Below are positions 1 through 9,744 of a stretch of DNA of 64,000 nucleotides, in pieces. Numbering within the stretch: position 1 is the stretch's first letter; the number at the start of each line of letters is the position of its first letter. Both the position numbers and the translations under genes were made by a program. Below the pieces are notes generated by a model that was not told where the DNA came from, made no database searches, and was given only the letters and a program-made list of their open reading frames with translations. Origin of the DNA: CAJXSN01 sp947492235 (GTDB taxonomy: Bacteria > Pseudomonadota > Alphaproteobacteria > Sphingomonadales > Sphingomonadaceae); assembly GCF_042492175.1 (NCBI RefSeq), contig NZ_CP170453.1, positions 1,922,001-1,986,000 of the forward strand. The letters run 5' to 3'.

Positions 1-272
1 GCGGGGCCGGGTACCTTGCGCTCGATATAGGCGCAGATCGCGCTGGAATCGGCGATTGTTCCGTCCACCCCCTCGGCGGCAATCGACCGGTCGCGCAGCA
101 CGGGAATACGCTTCAGAGGACTGATGGCACGGAACCATTCGGGCGGATTGAAGACATCGACAGCATCGATTTCGAAGGGCACGTCTTTCTCGATACATAC
201 AGCCGCCACCTTGCGCACGAAGGGGGAAACGGGGCTGCCATAGATGACGAGATCGGGTGGTGTGTCGGTCAT
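1..272 (-). CDS. Glutathione S-transferase family protein, partial (N-terminal domain)
   Basis: The reading frame starts at the ATG whose complement is at 270-272 and runs off the left edge, giving 90 residues. The translation begins MTDTPPDLVIYGSPVSPFVR and later shows SPLKRIPVL and IADSSAICAYIE. This is the thioredoxin-fold half of a GST: the SPVSPFVRK helix start, the cis-proline loop (IPVL) and the glutathione-binding D-S pair before helix 3. GSTs conjugate or reduce substrates with glutathione in the cytoplasm. The substrate cannot be inferred because the C-terminal domain is outside the window. It is divergent from the aldehyde dehydrogenase at 473. Confidence 0.85.
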   Translation of the reverse strand, partial: MTDTPPDLVIYGSPVSPFVRKVAAVCIEKDVPFEIDAVDVFNPPEWFRAISPLKRIPVLRDRSIAAEGVDGTIADSSAICAYIERKVPGP

Positions 273-472
273 GTGTTTTCTCCGGTGCTATTGCTGTGCC
301 TAAAGAGCTAGCGGATCGCGCTACAGGAGGATAGGTTGCATAGCGCAATGGATAGGCGCGCCGCTTCGCCGCAGCCGCTATTCGCTTGAGCGATATTTCA
401 CCGAGATCCGATTGCGCGGACGGGGCCGAGTGCCCATTTAGCGGACAACGAAACAACAGGAGAGGCAAGATA

Positions 473-1897
473 ATGGCTACCCAATACAAAAACCTGATCA
501 ATGGCGAGATGGTCAGCACCGACAAGACGCTCGAAGTGCTGAACCCGGCGACCGAGGAAGTCATCGGTCTGGTGCCCGCCTGCGGAGCCGAAGAGCTCGA
601 CACTGCCGTTGCCGCCGCGCGTGCCGCCTTCAAGACGTGGCGCAAAACCTCAATGGACGAGCGCCGCGCCGCAATCATGGCGATTGCCGGGGCCATCAAT
701 GAAAATTCCGAAGAGCTTTACCGCCTACTGACGGCAGAGCAGGGCAAGCCGCACGAGCAGGCCAAGGGCGAGATCATGGGCGCGGCCTATATGGCCTCCA
801 CGCAGGCCTCGCTCGATCTCGAAGACGAGATGGTTCAGGACGACGAGAAGGAATCGATCCGCACCCGCCGCGTGCCGGTGGGCGTGGTCGGCGGCATCGT
901 GCCGTGGAACTTCCCCGTCTCGATGGCGATCCAGAAGATCGTTCCCGCCATGCTGTCGGGCTGCACCATTGTGCTCAAGCCATCGCCTTTCACGCCGCTG
1001 ACCACGCTGAAGCTGGCCGAACTGATTGCGGACAAGGTGCCTGCAGGCGTCGTCAACATCATTACTGGTGAAGACAGCCTCGGCCCGCTCATCACCGAGC
1101 ATGCCGATATCGACAAGATCACCTTCACCGGCTCCACCGCGACCGGCAAGAAGATCATGGAAGGCGCCGCTGGCGACCTGAAGCGGATTACGCTGGAACT
1201 GGGCGGCAACGATGCCAGCATCGTGATGCCCGACGCCGATGTGGAGAAGGTGGCAGAGCAGCTGTTCTGGGCCAGCTTCATGAATGCAGGCCAGATCTGC
1301 ATCGCGGCCAAGCGCGTCTATATCCATGAAGATATCTACGACGATCTGAGCGCTGCGATTGCCGAATATGCCAAGGGTGTGACCGTCGGTGACGGGTCGC
1401 AGCAGGGCACCGGCGTCGGTCCGATCCAGAACAAGAAGCAGTTCGAGCGCGTCAAGGAGCTGATCCAAGACGCCAAGGACAATGGCTACAAGTTCCTGAT
1501 CGGCGGCGATGTCGATCCGTCGGGCACCGGCTATTTCGTGCCGCTGACCATCCTCGACAACCCGCCCGAAGACGCGCGCATCGTGGCCGAGGAACAGTTC
1601 GGCCCGGTCATGCCGCTGATGAAGTTCTCGACCGAGGACGAGGTGATCGAGCGGGCGAACAATTCCGACTACGGCCTGGCCGGCGCGGTCTGGACCAAGG
1701 ACGAGGAAAAGGGCGTCGAAATCGCCGAGAAGCTGGAAACCGGCACGGTCTGGATCAACCAATTCCTGAAGCTCACGCCGCACACGCCCTTTGCCGGGCA
1801 CAAGCAATCGGGCTTCGGCGCGGAATACGGCAAGGAAGGCCTGCTGGAGTTCACCTACCCGCAGGTCATCATGCTGAAGAAAAACGCACCGGTTTAA
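473..1897 (+). CDS. NAD(P)-dependent aldehyde dehydrogenase
   Basis: A 474-residue member of the ALDH superfamily, the usual full length. The Rossmann/catalytic landmarks are all visible: VPWNFP with the oxyanion Asn near 146, FTGSTATGK, the general base Glu near 242 in LELGGN, and the nucleophile Cys near 276 in NAGQICIA. It oxidises an aldehyde to the acid with NAD(P)+; the substrate is not evident. I chose the ATG at 473, not the TTG at 386, because AGGAGAGG sits 7-14 nt upstream and the protein then starts MATQYKNLINGE like family members. It is convergent with moeA, 15 bp downstream. Confidence 0.93.
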   Translation: MATQYKNLINGEMVSTDKTLEVLNPATEEVIGLVPACGAEELDTAVAAARAAFKTWRKTSMDERRAAIMAIAGAINENSEELYRLLTAEQGKPHEQAKGEIMGAAYMASTQASLDLEDEMVQDDEKESIRTRRVPVGVVGGIVPWNFPVSMAIQKIVPAMLSGCTIVLKPSPFTPLTTLKLAELIADKVPAGVVNIITGEDSLGPLITEHADIDKITFTGSTATGKKIMEGAAGDLKRITLELGGNDASIVMPDADVEKVAEQLFWASFMNAGQICIAAKRVYIHEDIYDDLSAAIAEYAKGVTVGDGSQQGTGVGPIQNKKQFERVKELIQDAKDNGYKFLIGGDVDPSGTGYFVPLTILDNPPEDARIVAEEQFGPVMPLMKFSTEDEVIERANNSDYGLAGAVWTKDEEKGVEIAEKLETGTVWINQFLKLTPHTPFAGHKQSGFGAEYGKEGLLEFTYPQVIMLKKNAPV

Positions 1898-1912
1898 AAA
1901 CCGGCTGATGCC

Positions 1913-3115
1913 CTAAATCGGCAGATACGAAACGAGCGCCCCGGCCTGAACCGCCGGGGCGTTTGCGTTTCGGAAGAGCAGCGCATCGGCGGCGGCGAGC
2001 GGGCGGAGCAGGCTGGAATCCTGCGATCCGGTCAGCGCTATGCTTGTGGTGCCATCCTCGCCATGGGTCAGAGCGGCGCGCTGGAAGGTGTCGCGTGGGC
2101 CGTTGGCGGTGAGGTCCTGCGCCGCGATGGCGGTTCGCATGGCGGCGGCGATATCGGCGGGGGTGTCGCGGCCCGACAACCGCTCGACGGCGAGTTTGCC
2201 GAACAGCAACGCGGTGACATAGCTCGACGCCGGATTGCCCGGCAGGCCGAGCACACGCGTGCCCGATGGCAGCGTGCCGAACCAGACCGGCTTGCCGGGG
2301 CGCAGGGCGACCTTGCTGAAGACCAGCTCTCCGCCCAGCGCTGCAAACGCGCCCTTGACCAGATCGTGCGGGCCGACCGACGCGCCGCCCGCAATGACGA
2401 TCAGGTCCGCGCCGTCGCCGCTGGCCAGTTTCGCTTCGACGTCCGATGCCTCGTCTCCCGCGCGGCCCAGCCAGCGTGCGTTTGCTCCGAAGCGGGTGAA
2501 CTGGGCGGCAAGGGCGACGGAATTGCTGTCGAATACGGTCGGGCCATCGGGCGGCGTGCCGGGGTCGAGCAGTTCGTCGCCATTGGTCATCACGGCGACG
2601 GTCGGCTGGCGCGTGGCGGCAATGGCGCCGAGCCCCGCCGCAGCGGCCAGCGCCAGACGGGCCGGGGTCAGCGGTTCGCCAGCACGCACCAGCACCTCGC
2701 CCGCCGAAAAGTCGATCCCTGCGCGCCTTATATGCCGCGCTTCGGGCTGGTCGTCCTCCACCTTGACCCGCTCGCCCTCGCGGGCCGCGTCTTCGAGGAT
2801 CAGGACATGGTCGGTCCCGGCGGGCATATGCGCTCCGGTGGAAACCAGCGTCGCCTGCCCCGCACCGATCTGCCCGTCAAAGGGCGCACCGGCCCGGCTC
2901 TCGCCGATGATCTCCAGCACCGATCCCACCGCGCAATCGGCATGGCGCACGGCATAGCCATCCATCGCCGACTGGTCCGCCGGAGGATGGGCGACCAGCG
3001 CGGTGACGTCCTGCGCCGAAACGCGCCCCAGCGCCTGCGCCAGCGGCACGTCTTCGGCCTCCAGTGCCGGACAGGCCGCAGCGATCAGGCCACGCGCTTC
3101 GGTGAGACCGATCAT
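1913..3115 (-). CDS. moeA: Molybdopterin molybdenumtransferase MoeA
   Basis: This 400-residue protein inserts molybdate into adenylylated molybdopterin, the last step of molybdenum cofactor synthesis. It begins MIGLTEARGLI and contains the early SAMDGYAVR motif, the GGASVGPHDLVK segment of the MPT-binding domain, LPGNPASSYV, and a C-terminal domain IV. The start is fixed by an ATGA overlap: its ATG (3113-3115) overlaps the TGA of the upstream acs gene (3112-3114), so the two are probably translationally coupled. No other moa/mob genes are near, so it is an orphan moeA riding on acs. An in-frame upstream extension exists but is only the acs frame shadow. Confidence 0.93.
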   Translation of the reverse strand: MIGLTEARGLIAAACPALEAEDVPLAQALGRVSAQDVTALVAHPPADQSAMDGYAVRHADCAVGSVLEIIGESRAGAPFDGQIGAGQATLVSTGAHMPAGTDHVLILEDAAREGERVKVEDDQPEARHIRRAGIDFSAGEVLVRAGEPLTPARLALAAAAGLGAIAATRQPTVAVMTNGDELLDPGTPPDGPTVFDSNSVALAAQFTRFGANARWLGRAGDEASDVEAKLASGDGADLIVIAGGASVGPHDLVKGAFAALGGELVFSKVALRPGKPVWFGTLPSGTRVLGLPGNPASSYVTALLFGKLAVERLSGRDTPADIAAAMRTAIAAQDLTANGPRDTFQRAALTHGEDGTTSIALTGSQDSSLLRPLAAADALLFRNANAPAVQAGALVSYLPI

Positions 3116-5013
3116 GGCGCGATGCGGTTGGCGACCAGGTCCTCGACTACGGCGGGATCGGCCAGCGTGGAAGTGTCGCCCACCTGATCGGGCTGGCCTT
3201 CCGCAATCTTCCTCAGGATGCGCCGCATGATCTTGCCGCTGCGGGTCTTGGGCAGGGCGGGGGCAAACTGCAGCGCATCGGGCGTGGCGATGGAGCCGAT
3301 TTCCTTGCGCACCCATTGGCGCAGTTCGCCGCGCAGCTCCCCGCTGTCCTCCACACCCGCGATCAGCGTGACGAAGGCGTAGATGCCCTGTCCCTTGATA
3401 TCGTGCGGCATGCCGACGACGGCGGCCTCCGCGACGCTTTCATGCGCCACCAGCGCGCTCTCGACCTCGGCGGTGCCCATGCGGTGGCCCGACACGTTGA
3501 TCACATCGTCGACCCGGCCGGTGATCCAGTAATAGCCGTCATCGTCCCGCCGACATCCGTCGCCGGTGAAATAGCGGCCCGGATAGGTGCTGAAATAGGT
3601 GTCGAAGAAGCGCTGGTGATCGCCATAGACGCTGCGCATCTGGCCTGGCCAGCTTTGGGTGAGGCACAGATTGCCGTCCGTCGCGCCCTCCAGCACTGCG
3701 CCTTCGGCATCCACCAGCAGCGGATGTACGCCGGGCAGGGGCTTCGTCGCGCTGCCGGGTTTGGTTTCGATAACGCCCGGCACTGGCGCGATCAGCGCGC
3801 CGCCTGTTTCGGTCTGCCACCACGTATCGACAATCTCGCATCGGCCGCCGCCCACCACGCGGTGATACCAGTTCCACGCCTCCGGATTGATCGGCTCGCC
3901 CACCGTGCCCAGCAGGCGGATTTTGGAGAGGTCGTGTTTCGCCACCCACTCCTCGCCCTCCCGCATCAGGGCGCGGATCGCGGTGGGGGCGGTGTAGAAG
4001 ATGGTCACGCCCAGTCGCTCGCAGGTCTCCCAGAAACGGCCCGGATCGGGATAATTGGGCACCCCGTCGAACATCACGGTCTTCGCGCCATTGGCAAGCG
4101 GGCCGTAGACCAGATAGCTGTGCCCGGTAATCCAGCCGACATCGGCGGTGCACCAGAACAGATCGTCTTCGCTAGCGCCGAAGATCAGATCGAAGGTCAG
4201 CGTGACCCACAGGAGATAGCCGCCGGTCGTGTGCAGCACGCCCTTCGGCTTGCCAGTCGATCCGCTGGTATAGAGGATGAACAGCGGGTCCTCGGCGTCC
4301 ATGACTTCCGCCGCGCAGTCCGGCTCCACCGTGGCGCGCGCCTCGTGCCACCAGACATCGCGGCCCTCCACGAATGCGACATCGCCGCCGGTTCGCTCGA
4401 TCATCAGCACTGTGTGCACGCCTAGGCAGCGCTGCAGCGCGGCGTCGCTGTTGGCTTTCAGGGGAATGCGCTTGCCCCCGCGCACGCCCTCGTCGGCGGT
4501 GATCAGCGCGACCGCCTCGCAATCGAGGATGCGGTCGGCGAGACTGTCTGGCGAGAACCCGCCAAACACCACCGAATGCACCGCCCCGATGCGCGCGCAA
4601 GCGAGCATGGCAAAGGCGGCCTCGGGGATATTGGGCATATAGATGATGACCCGGTCGCCCCTCGCGATGCCGCGCGACTTCAGCACATTGGCGAAGCGGC
4701 AGACTTCCTCGTGCACTTCACGGTAAGTCAGCGCGCGGCCTTCACCCGGCTCATCGCCCTCGAACACGATCGCGGTCTGGTCGCCGCGTGCTTCCAGATG
4801 GCGGTCGAGGCAATTGACGCTGACATTGAGCTGGCCGTCGGCGAACCATTTGATGCCGAAATCAGCTTTGTCGAAGGAGCTTTCATCGGCGCGCGTGGGA
4901 AACCGTTCCCAATCCAGCCGCTTGGCCTGCTCCAGCCAATGCGTTTCGCTGCCCTTTGCCAGAGTGGCCTGCATTCCCGCCAATGTGCGTTCGACCATGG
5001 TGCTTTTATCCAT
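3112..5013 (-). CDS. acs: Acetyl-coenzyme A synthetase
   Basis: A 633-residue AMP-forming acyl-CoA synthetase that converts acetate, ATP and CoA to acetyl-CoA. Evidence includes the P-loop YTSGSTGKPKG, the adenylate-binding WWQTETGG, GRVDDVINVSGHRMGT, and the C-terminal PKTRSGKIMRR in which Lys594 corresponds to the lysine that is reversibly acetylated in characterised Acs proteins. Its length and the N-terminal region (FADGQLNVSVNCLDRH) are those of true Acs, not of medium-chain ligases. It starts at ATG 5011-5013 and ends in a 4-bp overlap with moeA. It is divergent from ppk1; the 151-bp gap should hold both promoters. Confidence 0.95.
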   Translation of the reverse strand: MDKSTMVERTLAGMQATLAKGSETHWLEQAKRLDWERFPTRADESSFDKADFGIKWFADGQLNVSVNCLDRHLEARGDQTAIVFEGDEPGEGRALTYREVHEEVCRFANVLKSRGIARGDRVIIYMPNIPEAAFAMLACARIGAVHSVVFGGFSPDSLADRILDCEAVALITADEGVRGGKRIPLKANSDAALQRCLGVHTVLMIERTGGDVAFVEGRDVWWHEARATVEPDCAAEVMDAEDPLFILYTSGSTGKPKGVLHTTGGYLLWVTLTFDLIFGASEDDLFWCTADVGWITGHSYLVYGPLANGAKTVMFDGVPNYPDPGRFWETCERLGVTIFYTAPTAIRALMREGEEWVAKHDLSKIRLLGTVGEPINPEAWNWYHRVVGGGRCEIVDTWWQTETGGALIAPVPGVIETKPGSATKPLPGVHPLLVDAEGAVLEGATDGNLCLTQSWPGQMRSVYGDHQRFFDTYFSTYPGRYFTGDGCRRDDDGYYWITGRVDDVINVSGHRMGTAEVESALVAHESVAEAAVVGMPHDIKGQGIYAFVTLIAGVEDSGELRGELRQWVRKEIGSIATPDALQFAPALPKTRSGKIMRRILRKIAEGQPDQVGDTSTLADPAVVEDLVANRIAP

Positions 5014-5164
5014 TCAATGTTGCGCCCGGCTTGGTGCACGCTGGGTCCCTGCGCGGTCAAGCATCAGAATTGTCGGTCGTTCCGGCAAATCGGGCACATT
5101 GCCGCCGCCGATGGATTTGCATAGAGAAACCCAATCTCAACAAGGGGGCGGCTAAGAGACTGCT

Positions 5165-7387
5165 ATGGCCAGACGGGCGAGCAATGATGATCTTCCCGAC
5201 GTCGTCGATCACGGCGCACCCGTCGCTGTGGATATGGGCGAGACCTATTTCAATCGCGAATTGAGCTGGCTGGCGTTCAACGACCGCGTTCTGGAAGAAG
5301 CCCGCAACCCGTCCTATCCCTTGCTGGAACGGCTGCGATTCCTGTCGATATCCGGCAGCAATCTGGACGAATTTCTGATGATCCGCGTGGCGGGTCTGGT
5401 CGGGCAGGTGCAGCGCGGGATCGAACGCGCTTCGGATGATGGCCGCTCTCCGGCGCAGCAACTGTCCGACGTGCGCGACCGGCTCGAACAGCTGAATGCG
5501 AAGCAGCAGGAAACGTGGCGGACGCTGCGCGGGCAACTGGCCGATGCGGGCATCCACATCACCGACGAGGAACGGATCGACGAGGAAGCTTATGGCTGGT
5601 TGAAGCGCTATTTCCTCGACGAGATTGCCCCGGTTATCACGCCGCAGGCGCTGGACCCGGCGCACCCGTTCCCGTTTGTCCAGAACGAAGGACTGGGCCT
5701 GCTGTTCAGGCTGAACCGGAATTCTGGCGGCGGTGTGCAGGAACTGGTCGAGATGATCCTGATCCCGACCGCCATGCCGCGTTTTGTTCGCGTGCCAAGC
5801 ACCCAGCCGGGCGACGATGCGCTGTATATCAGCATCGAAAGCCTGATTACCCGCTTTGCACATCACCTGTTTCCCGGCTTCGATATTGTCGGCGATGGCG
5901 CATTTCGCGTGCTGCGCGACAGCGACATTGAAATCGAGGAAGAAGCCGAGGATCTGGTGCGCACCTTCCGCACGGCGATTCAGCGGCGGCGGCGTGGACA
6001 GGTGATCCAGCTGGAACTGGAAGATGATTTCTGCCCGATTTCCGAAGTGCTGCTGCGCGAGCGGCTCGACACGCCGGGCGCTACCATCATCAAGACCGAA
6101 GGCATGCTGGGAATCGAAGGCTTGTCCGGCATCGTCGACGAAGACCGGCCCGATCTGAAATTCGCGCAATATTCGCCGCGTTACCCCGAACGGGTGCTGG
6201 AGCACGACGGCAATCTGTTCTCGGCCATCAGCGAAAAAGACATCGTCATCCACCACCCCTATGAGAGTTTCGACGTGGTGGTCGACTTCATCCGGCAGGC
6301 CGCGCGCGATCCGAATGTGGTGGCGATCAAACAGGCACTCTACCGCGCCGGCACCCAGTCGAAAGTGATTGAGGCGCTGGTTGAAGCGGCTGAGAACGGC
6401 AAATCGGTCACCGCTGTGGTTGAACTGAAAGCGCGTTTTGACGAGGAGCAGAACCTATACTGGGCCAGCCAGCTGGAGCGGGCAGGCGTGCAGGTGATCT
6501 ACGGCTTCGTTGATTGGAAGACCCACGCCAAGGTTGCGATGGTGGTGCGGCGCGAGGAAAGCGGTTTTCGCACCTACTGCCATTTCGGGACCGGGAATTA
6601 TCACCCGGTCACGGCCAAGATTTACACCGATCTCAGCTACTTCACCGCCGACCCGCGTCTGGGACGCGATGCGGCGAAGCTGTTCAACTTCGTCACGGGT
6701 TATGTCGAGCCGCGCCGGATGGAGATGCTCTCGGTATCGCCAATTGATCTGCGCGAGGAGCTCTACGCCCGGATCGATGCGGAGATGGCGCACGCCAGAG
6801 CGGGCCGCCCGGCCAATATCTGGATGAAGATGAACCAGCTGAGCGACAGCGGCATGATCGACCGGCTCTATGCTGCGAGCGAGGCTGGTGTGGAAATTCA
6901 GCTGGTGGTGCGCGGCATCTGCAATCTGCGCCCGGGCGTAGAAGGACTATCCGAGAACATTCGGGTCAAATCGATCATCGGCCGCTTTCTAGAGCACAGC
7001 CGGATTTACGCCTTCGGTAACGGCCATCCGATCCCCAGCGCGGAAGCATTGGTGTTCATCTCGTCTGCTGATCTGATGGGCCGAAATCTGGATCGGCGGG
7101 TGGAGCAATTGGTGCCGATCGAGAACCCGACCGTGCACAACCAGATTTTGCAGCAAGTCCTGCTCGCCAATCTGCTGGACACCGAGCAAAGCTGGGAGCT
7201 GTTGCCCGATGGCCAGTATGAGCGGGTCCCGGAAGGCGACAAGCCGTTCAATTGCCACCGCTATTTCATGACCAACCCGTCGCTATCGGGCCGCGGCGGC
7301 GCGCTGGAGGCGGGCGGCGTGCCCAAGCTGGCTCTGCGCAAAACGCAATCGGAAGAGCCGCCTGCCAAGAAGGCAAAGAAGCGTTGA
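5165..7387 (+). CDS. ppk1: Polyphosphate kinase 1
   Basis: 740 residues, normal for PPK1, which polymerises the gamma phosphate of ATP into long polyphosphate. Seen in order: the N-terminal domain with YFNRELSWLAFNDRVL, the head domain, VAIKQALYRAG, and the catalytic HFGTGNYH motif whose first His (about residue 473) corresponds to the autophosphorylated histidine of the family, followed by TDLSYFTADP. The C-terminal tail is Lys-rich (PAKKAKKR). The TGA overlaps the TTG start proposed for ppx, making a synthesis/degradation pair for polyphosphate. Confidence 0.96.
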   Translation: MARRASNDDLPDVVDHGAPVAVDMGETYFNRELSWLAFNDRVLEEARNPSYPLLERLRFLSISGSNLDEFLMIRVAGLVGQVQRGIERASDDGRSPAQQLSDVRDRLEQLNAKQQETWRTLRGQLADAGIHITDEERIDEEAYGWLKRYFLDEIAPVITPQALDPAHPFPFVQNEGLGLLFRLNRNSGGGVQELVEMILIPTAMPRFVRVPSTQPGDDALYISIESLITRFAHHLFPGFDIVGDGAFRVLRDSDIEIEEEAEDLVRTFRTAIQRRRRGQVIQLELEDDFCPISEVLLRERLDTPGATIIKTEGMLGIEGLSGIVDEDRPDLKFAQYSPRYPERVLEHDGNLFSAISEKDIVIHHPYESFDVVVDFIRQAARDPNVVAIKQALYRAGTQSKVIEALVEAAENGKSVTAVVELKARFDEEQNLYWASQLERAGVQVIYGFVDWKTHAKVAMVVRREESGFRTYCHFGTGNYHPVTAKIYTDLSYFTADPRLGRDAAKLFNFVTGYVEPRRMEMLSVSPIDLREELYARIDAEMAHARAGRPANIWMKMNQLSDSGMIDRLYAASEAGVEIQLVVRGICNLRPGVEGLSENIRVKSIIGRFLEHSRIYAFGNGHPIPSAEALVFISSADLMGRNLDRRVEQLVPIENPTVHNQILQQVLLANLLDTEQSWELLPDGQYERVPEGDKPFNCHRYFMTNPSLSGRGGALEAGGVPKLALRKTQSEEPPAKKAKKR

Positions 7388-8934
7388 GCTTGCGTTCCCG
7401 CAAGTCCGACCGAGAAGGGCTGTTCTCCGGCGAGAAGGCCGAGCGGGCGATCATCGATATCGGTTCCAACACCGTGCGGCTGGTTCTTTACGGCGCTTCG
7501 ATGCGCGCGCCCAAAGTGCTGCTGAACGAGAAAGTCGCCGCAAGGCTGGGGCGCGATATCGCTAGCAGCGGCGAACTCGCGCAGGAGGCGGTCGATCTCG
7601 CGCTCAGGGGGATGGAACGCTACGCGCTGGTCCTCGGCGATCTGGGAATAACCGACATCGAGGTTGTCGCCACGGCTGCTGTTCGAGAAGCGGCCAATGG
7701 CGAGGATTTTCTCGGCCAGCTGCGCGCCTTGGGCTTTGCGCCCAAAGTGCTCAGCGGGGTGGACGAAGCCTGCACCAGCGCATGGGGGGTCATCGGTGCT
7801 TTCCCCAAAGCGCGCGGCATGGTGGCCGATCTGGGTGGTGGCAGCCTGGAGCTGGTGAACGTCACCGGCGGCGCGCCGTCCGATGCGATCAGCCTGCCCA
7901 TTGGAACGCTGCGTCTGCCCGAGATGGCAGACGATCACGCCGGGCTGAAAAAAGCGCTGGAGAAAAAGCTGCGCAAGGCGGACATCGTGAAAACCGATGG
8001 TTCGCTCTATCTGGTGGGCGGCACGTTCCGCGCGATGGCGGTGTTTGCCATGCAGCGCGCAGGCACGCCGTTGACTGATCCGCATGGCCTCAGCCTGCCC
8101 TATGACGAGGCGATCAAGGTGGCCAAGGAGCTGGCCGCGACGTCAAGCGATGATCTGCAAGCCGAGCCTCGGATCTCTTCCATGCGCGCAGGGATGCTAC
8201 CCGATGCTGCAGTGCTGATCCTGACCTTGCTCAAACATCTGAAGCCGGACCGGGTGATCATTTCGGCATGGGGCCTTCGCGAAGGGCTGCTGTTCAGCCG
8301 GTTGCCCGATCATGCGCGCCGGCAGGACCCCCTGCTGGCGGGTGTCGCCCATTTCGCGGCCCAGCGCGGAGCGCCTCCACTACTGGCGACACGGGTAGCG
8401 GGCTGGACCGTGGGCGCGGTGGCCAAGAACGTGCAGGGCAGCGAACGTTTGCGGCTGGCTGCGACCATGCTCTCACTCGCGGCGATGCAGATAGAGCCCA
8501 ATCTGCGCATCCGGCAGGGCGTGGAATGGGCGCTCCACAAGCGCTGGCTGGCGGTTGATCCGGTCGGCCGCGCGATGATGGCGGCGGCAATCTGCGCCAA
8601 TGGCAATAATCTCGATCTGCCCGACGAACTTCATGCCATCGCCGGTGACGATGCTTTGGAAGAGGCGATCTGCTGGGGCTATGCGACGCGCCTGTGCCGG
8701 CGGCTGGGCGGGCGGTCCCGCAAATCGTTTGAATCAAGCCAGCTACTGGTGGAAGACGGAACGCTGATCTTGCGATTGCTGACAAGCCACGCGGCCCTGT
8801 TCGGGGTGCCAAACGAGAAAGACCTAGGTCTGCTGGCCGACCGCCTGAAGCTGGATGCGCGGATGGAAGTCGTCGAACATCTGGAGGATATCACTCCGGT
8901 CTCGGGCGATAACGGAATACCGATCGTCGGCTAG
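7384..8934 (+). CDS. ppx: Exopolyphosphatase / Ppx-GppA family phosphatase
   Basis: 516 residues from a TTG at 7384 that overlaps the ppk1 stop (TTGA). The frame is also open further upstream, but that stretch lies wholly inside ppk1. The actin-like ASKHA fold is shown by AIIDIGSNTVRLV (phosphate 1 loop), VVATAAVREA, and VADLGGGSLELV (phosphate 2 loop). A C-terminal HD-like helical domain follows. Ppx removes terminal phosphates from polyphosphate; some relatives hydrolyse pppGpp instead, and sequence alone does not separate the two, but linkage to ppk1 favours exopolyphosphatase. The stop codon overlaps the stop of the convergent yhhQ gene by 4 bp. Confidence 0.93.
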   Translation: MSLRSRKSDREGLFSGEKAERAIIDIGSNTVRLVLYGASMRAPKVLLNEKVAARLGRDIASSGELAQEAVDLALRGMERYALVLGDLGITDIEVVATAAVREAANGEDFLGQLRALGFAPKVLSGVDEACTSAWGVIGAFPKARGMVADLGGGSLELVNVTGGAPSDAISLPIGTLRLPEMADDHAGLKKALEKKLRKADIVKTDGSLYLVGGTFRAMAVFAMQRAGTPLTDPHGLSLPYDEAIKVAKELAATSSDDLQAEPRISSMRAGMLPDAAVLILTLLKHLKPDRVIISAWGLREGLLFSRLPDHARRQDPLLAGVAHFAAQRGAPPLLATRVAGWTVGAVAKNVQGSERLRLAATMLSLAAMQIEPNLRIRQGVEWALHKRWLAVDPVGRAMMAAAICANGNNLDLPDELHAIAGDDALEEAICWGYATRLCRRLGGRSRKSFESSQLLVEDGTLILRLLTSHAALFGVPNEKDLGLLADRLKLDARMEVVEHLEDITPVSGDNGIPIVG

Positions 8935-9683
8935 TCCGTCTGTTTGGCGAAGGGCGAGAAATTGGTTCCGGTGTCATAGACATCGATCCCCTCGCGCTTC
9001 TTCAGCCAATTGATCACGAGATAGGTGAAGGGCGTAAGCAGCGCTTCCCACGCGGTCTTGATCAGCCATTGCGACAGCACAACCTGCCACAGCAATTCGG
9101 GCGGCCACCCGGCGATGCCCCAGAACGCCAGCGGATAGAATATCAGGCTGTCGAGCCCCTGACCGACCACAGTCGATCCGATGGTGCGGGCCCAGAGCGC
9201 GCGGCCCTGCGTCCAGATTTTCATCTTCGCTAGCACCAGCGAGTTGGCGAATTCTCCGGCCCAGAACGCCACCATCGAAGCGATCACAATCCGCCATGTG
9301 TTGCCGAAGACCTTTTCGTAAGCTTCCTGTCCGTCCCACCCCTCGGCAGCGGGCAGGGACACCACGGCCCACGCCATGAACGCCATGAAGACCAGCGCAG
9401 CAAAGCCTGTCCAGATCACACGCCGCGCGCGGGCATAGCCGTACACTTCGGTCAGGATGTCGCCGATGATGTAGCTGACGGGGAAAAACAGCACGCCCGC
9501 GCCGAACGACCATGTCTCGCCCCCGGGCAGCGTGACGTAACTTGGTTTTGACGCCCCGATCAGGTTGGAGAGCAGCAGGATGGTGACGAACGCCGCCATC
9601 ACGAAATCGTAATAGCGGAAGCGGATCGCTCCGGTGGAGCCATCGTGTTGCTGTATCGCGGGCGGCGAAACACTTTTTTCCAT
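8931..9683 (-). CDS. yhhQ: Queuosine precursor transporter (YhhQ family, inner membrane)
   Basis: A 250-residue integral membrane protein of the vitamin-uptake-like YhhQ/COG1738 family, which imports queuosine precursors such as preQ0/preQ1. The family signature SYIIGDILTEVYGYARARR is present near residues 70-90, as are FWAGEFANS and VVGQGLDSLIFYPLAFWG. About six hydrophobic segments can be counted. It starts at ATG 9681-9683 and its TAG overlaps the stop of ppx. No riboswitch-like structure was recognised in the short region between this gene and the tRNA. Confidence 0.9.
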   Translation of the reverse strand: MEKSVSPPAIQQHDGSTGAIRFRYYDFVMAAFVTILLLSNLIGASKPSYVTLPGGETWSFGAGVLFFPVSYIIGDILTEVYGYARARRVIWTGFAALVFMAFMAWAVVSLPAAEGWDGQEAYEKVFGNTWRIVIASMVAFWAGEFANSLVLAKMKIWTQGRALWARTIGSTVVGQGLDSLIFYPLAFWGIAGWPPELLWQVVLSQWLIKTAWEALLTPFTYLVINWLKKREGIDVYDTGTNFSPFAKQTD

Positions 9684-9744
9684 GCGCGCAATGCCTATCG
9701 CGGTTTTACCGATGTGGAAAGCACGCTATCGCCCCCACCGGCGC

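Noticed and set aside
330..385. tRNA-like stretch GCATAGCGCAATGGATAGGCGCG
   Set aside because: It resembles a D arm, but no anticodon or T arm can be folded.
386..472. Upstream TTG start for the aldehyde dehydrogenase
   Set aside because: The extra 29 residues do not resemble ALDH N-termini, and AGGAGAGG precedes the ATG at 473.
725..1807. Long open frame antisense to the aldehyde dehydrogenase gene
   Set aside because: It mirrors the codon pattern of the sense gene, has no ribosome site and its translation is low-complexity Leu/Asp/Gly-rich without a recognisable fold.
1888..1905. Inverted repeat CCGGTTT-AA-AAACCGG at the end of the aldehyde dehydrogenase gene
   Set aside because: Short and A/T-rich with no T-tract after it; too weak to call a terminator.
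2063..3187. Open frame on the plus strand opposite moeA
   Set aside because: The moeA product is complete with all motifs on the other strand; the antisense product is Arg/Gly-rich filler typical of high-GC shadows.
5057..6256. 399-codon frame antisense to ppk1
   Set aside because: It crosses the ppk1 promoter and has no family features; ppk1 is certain.
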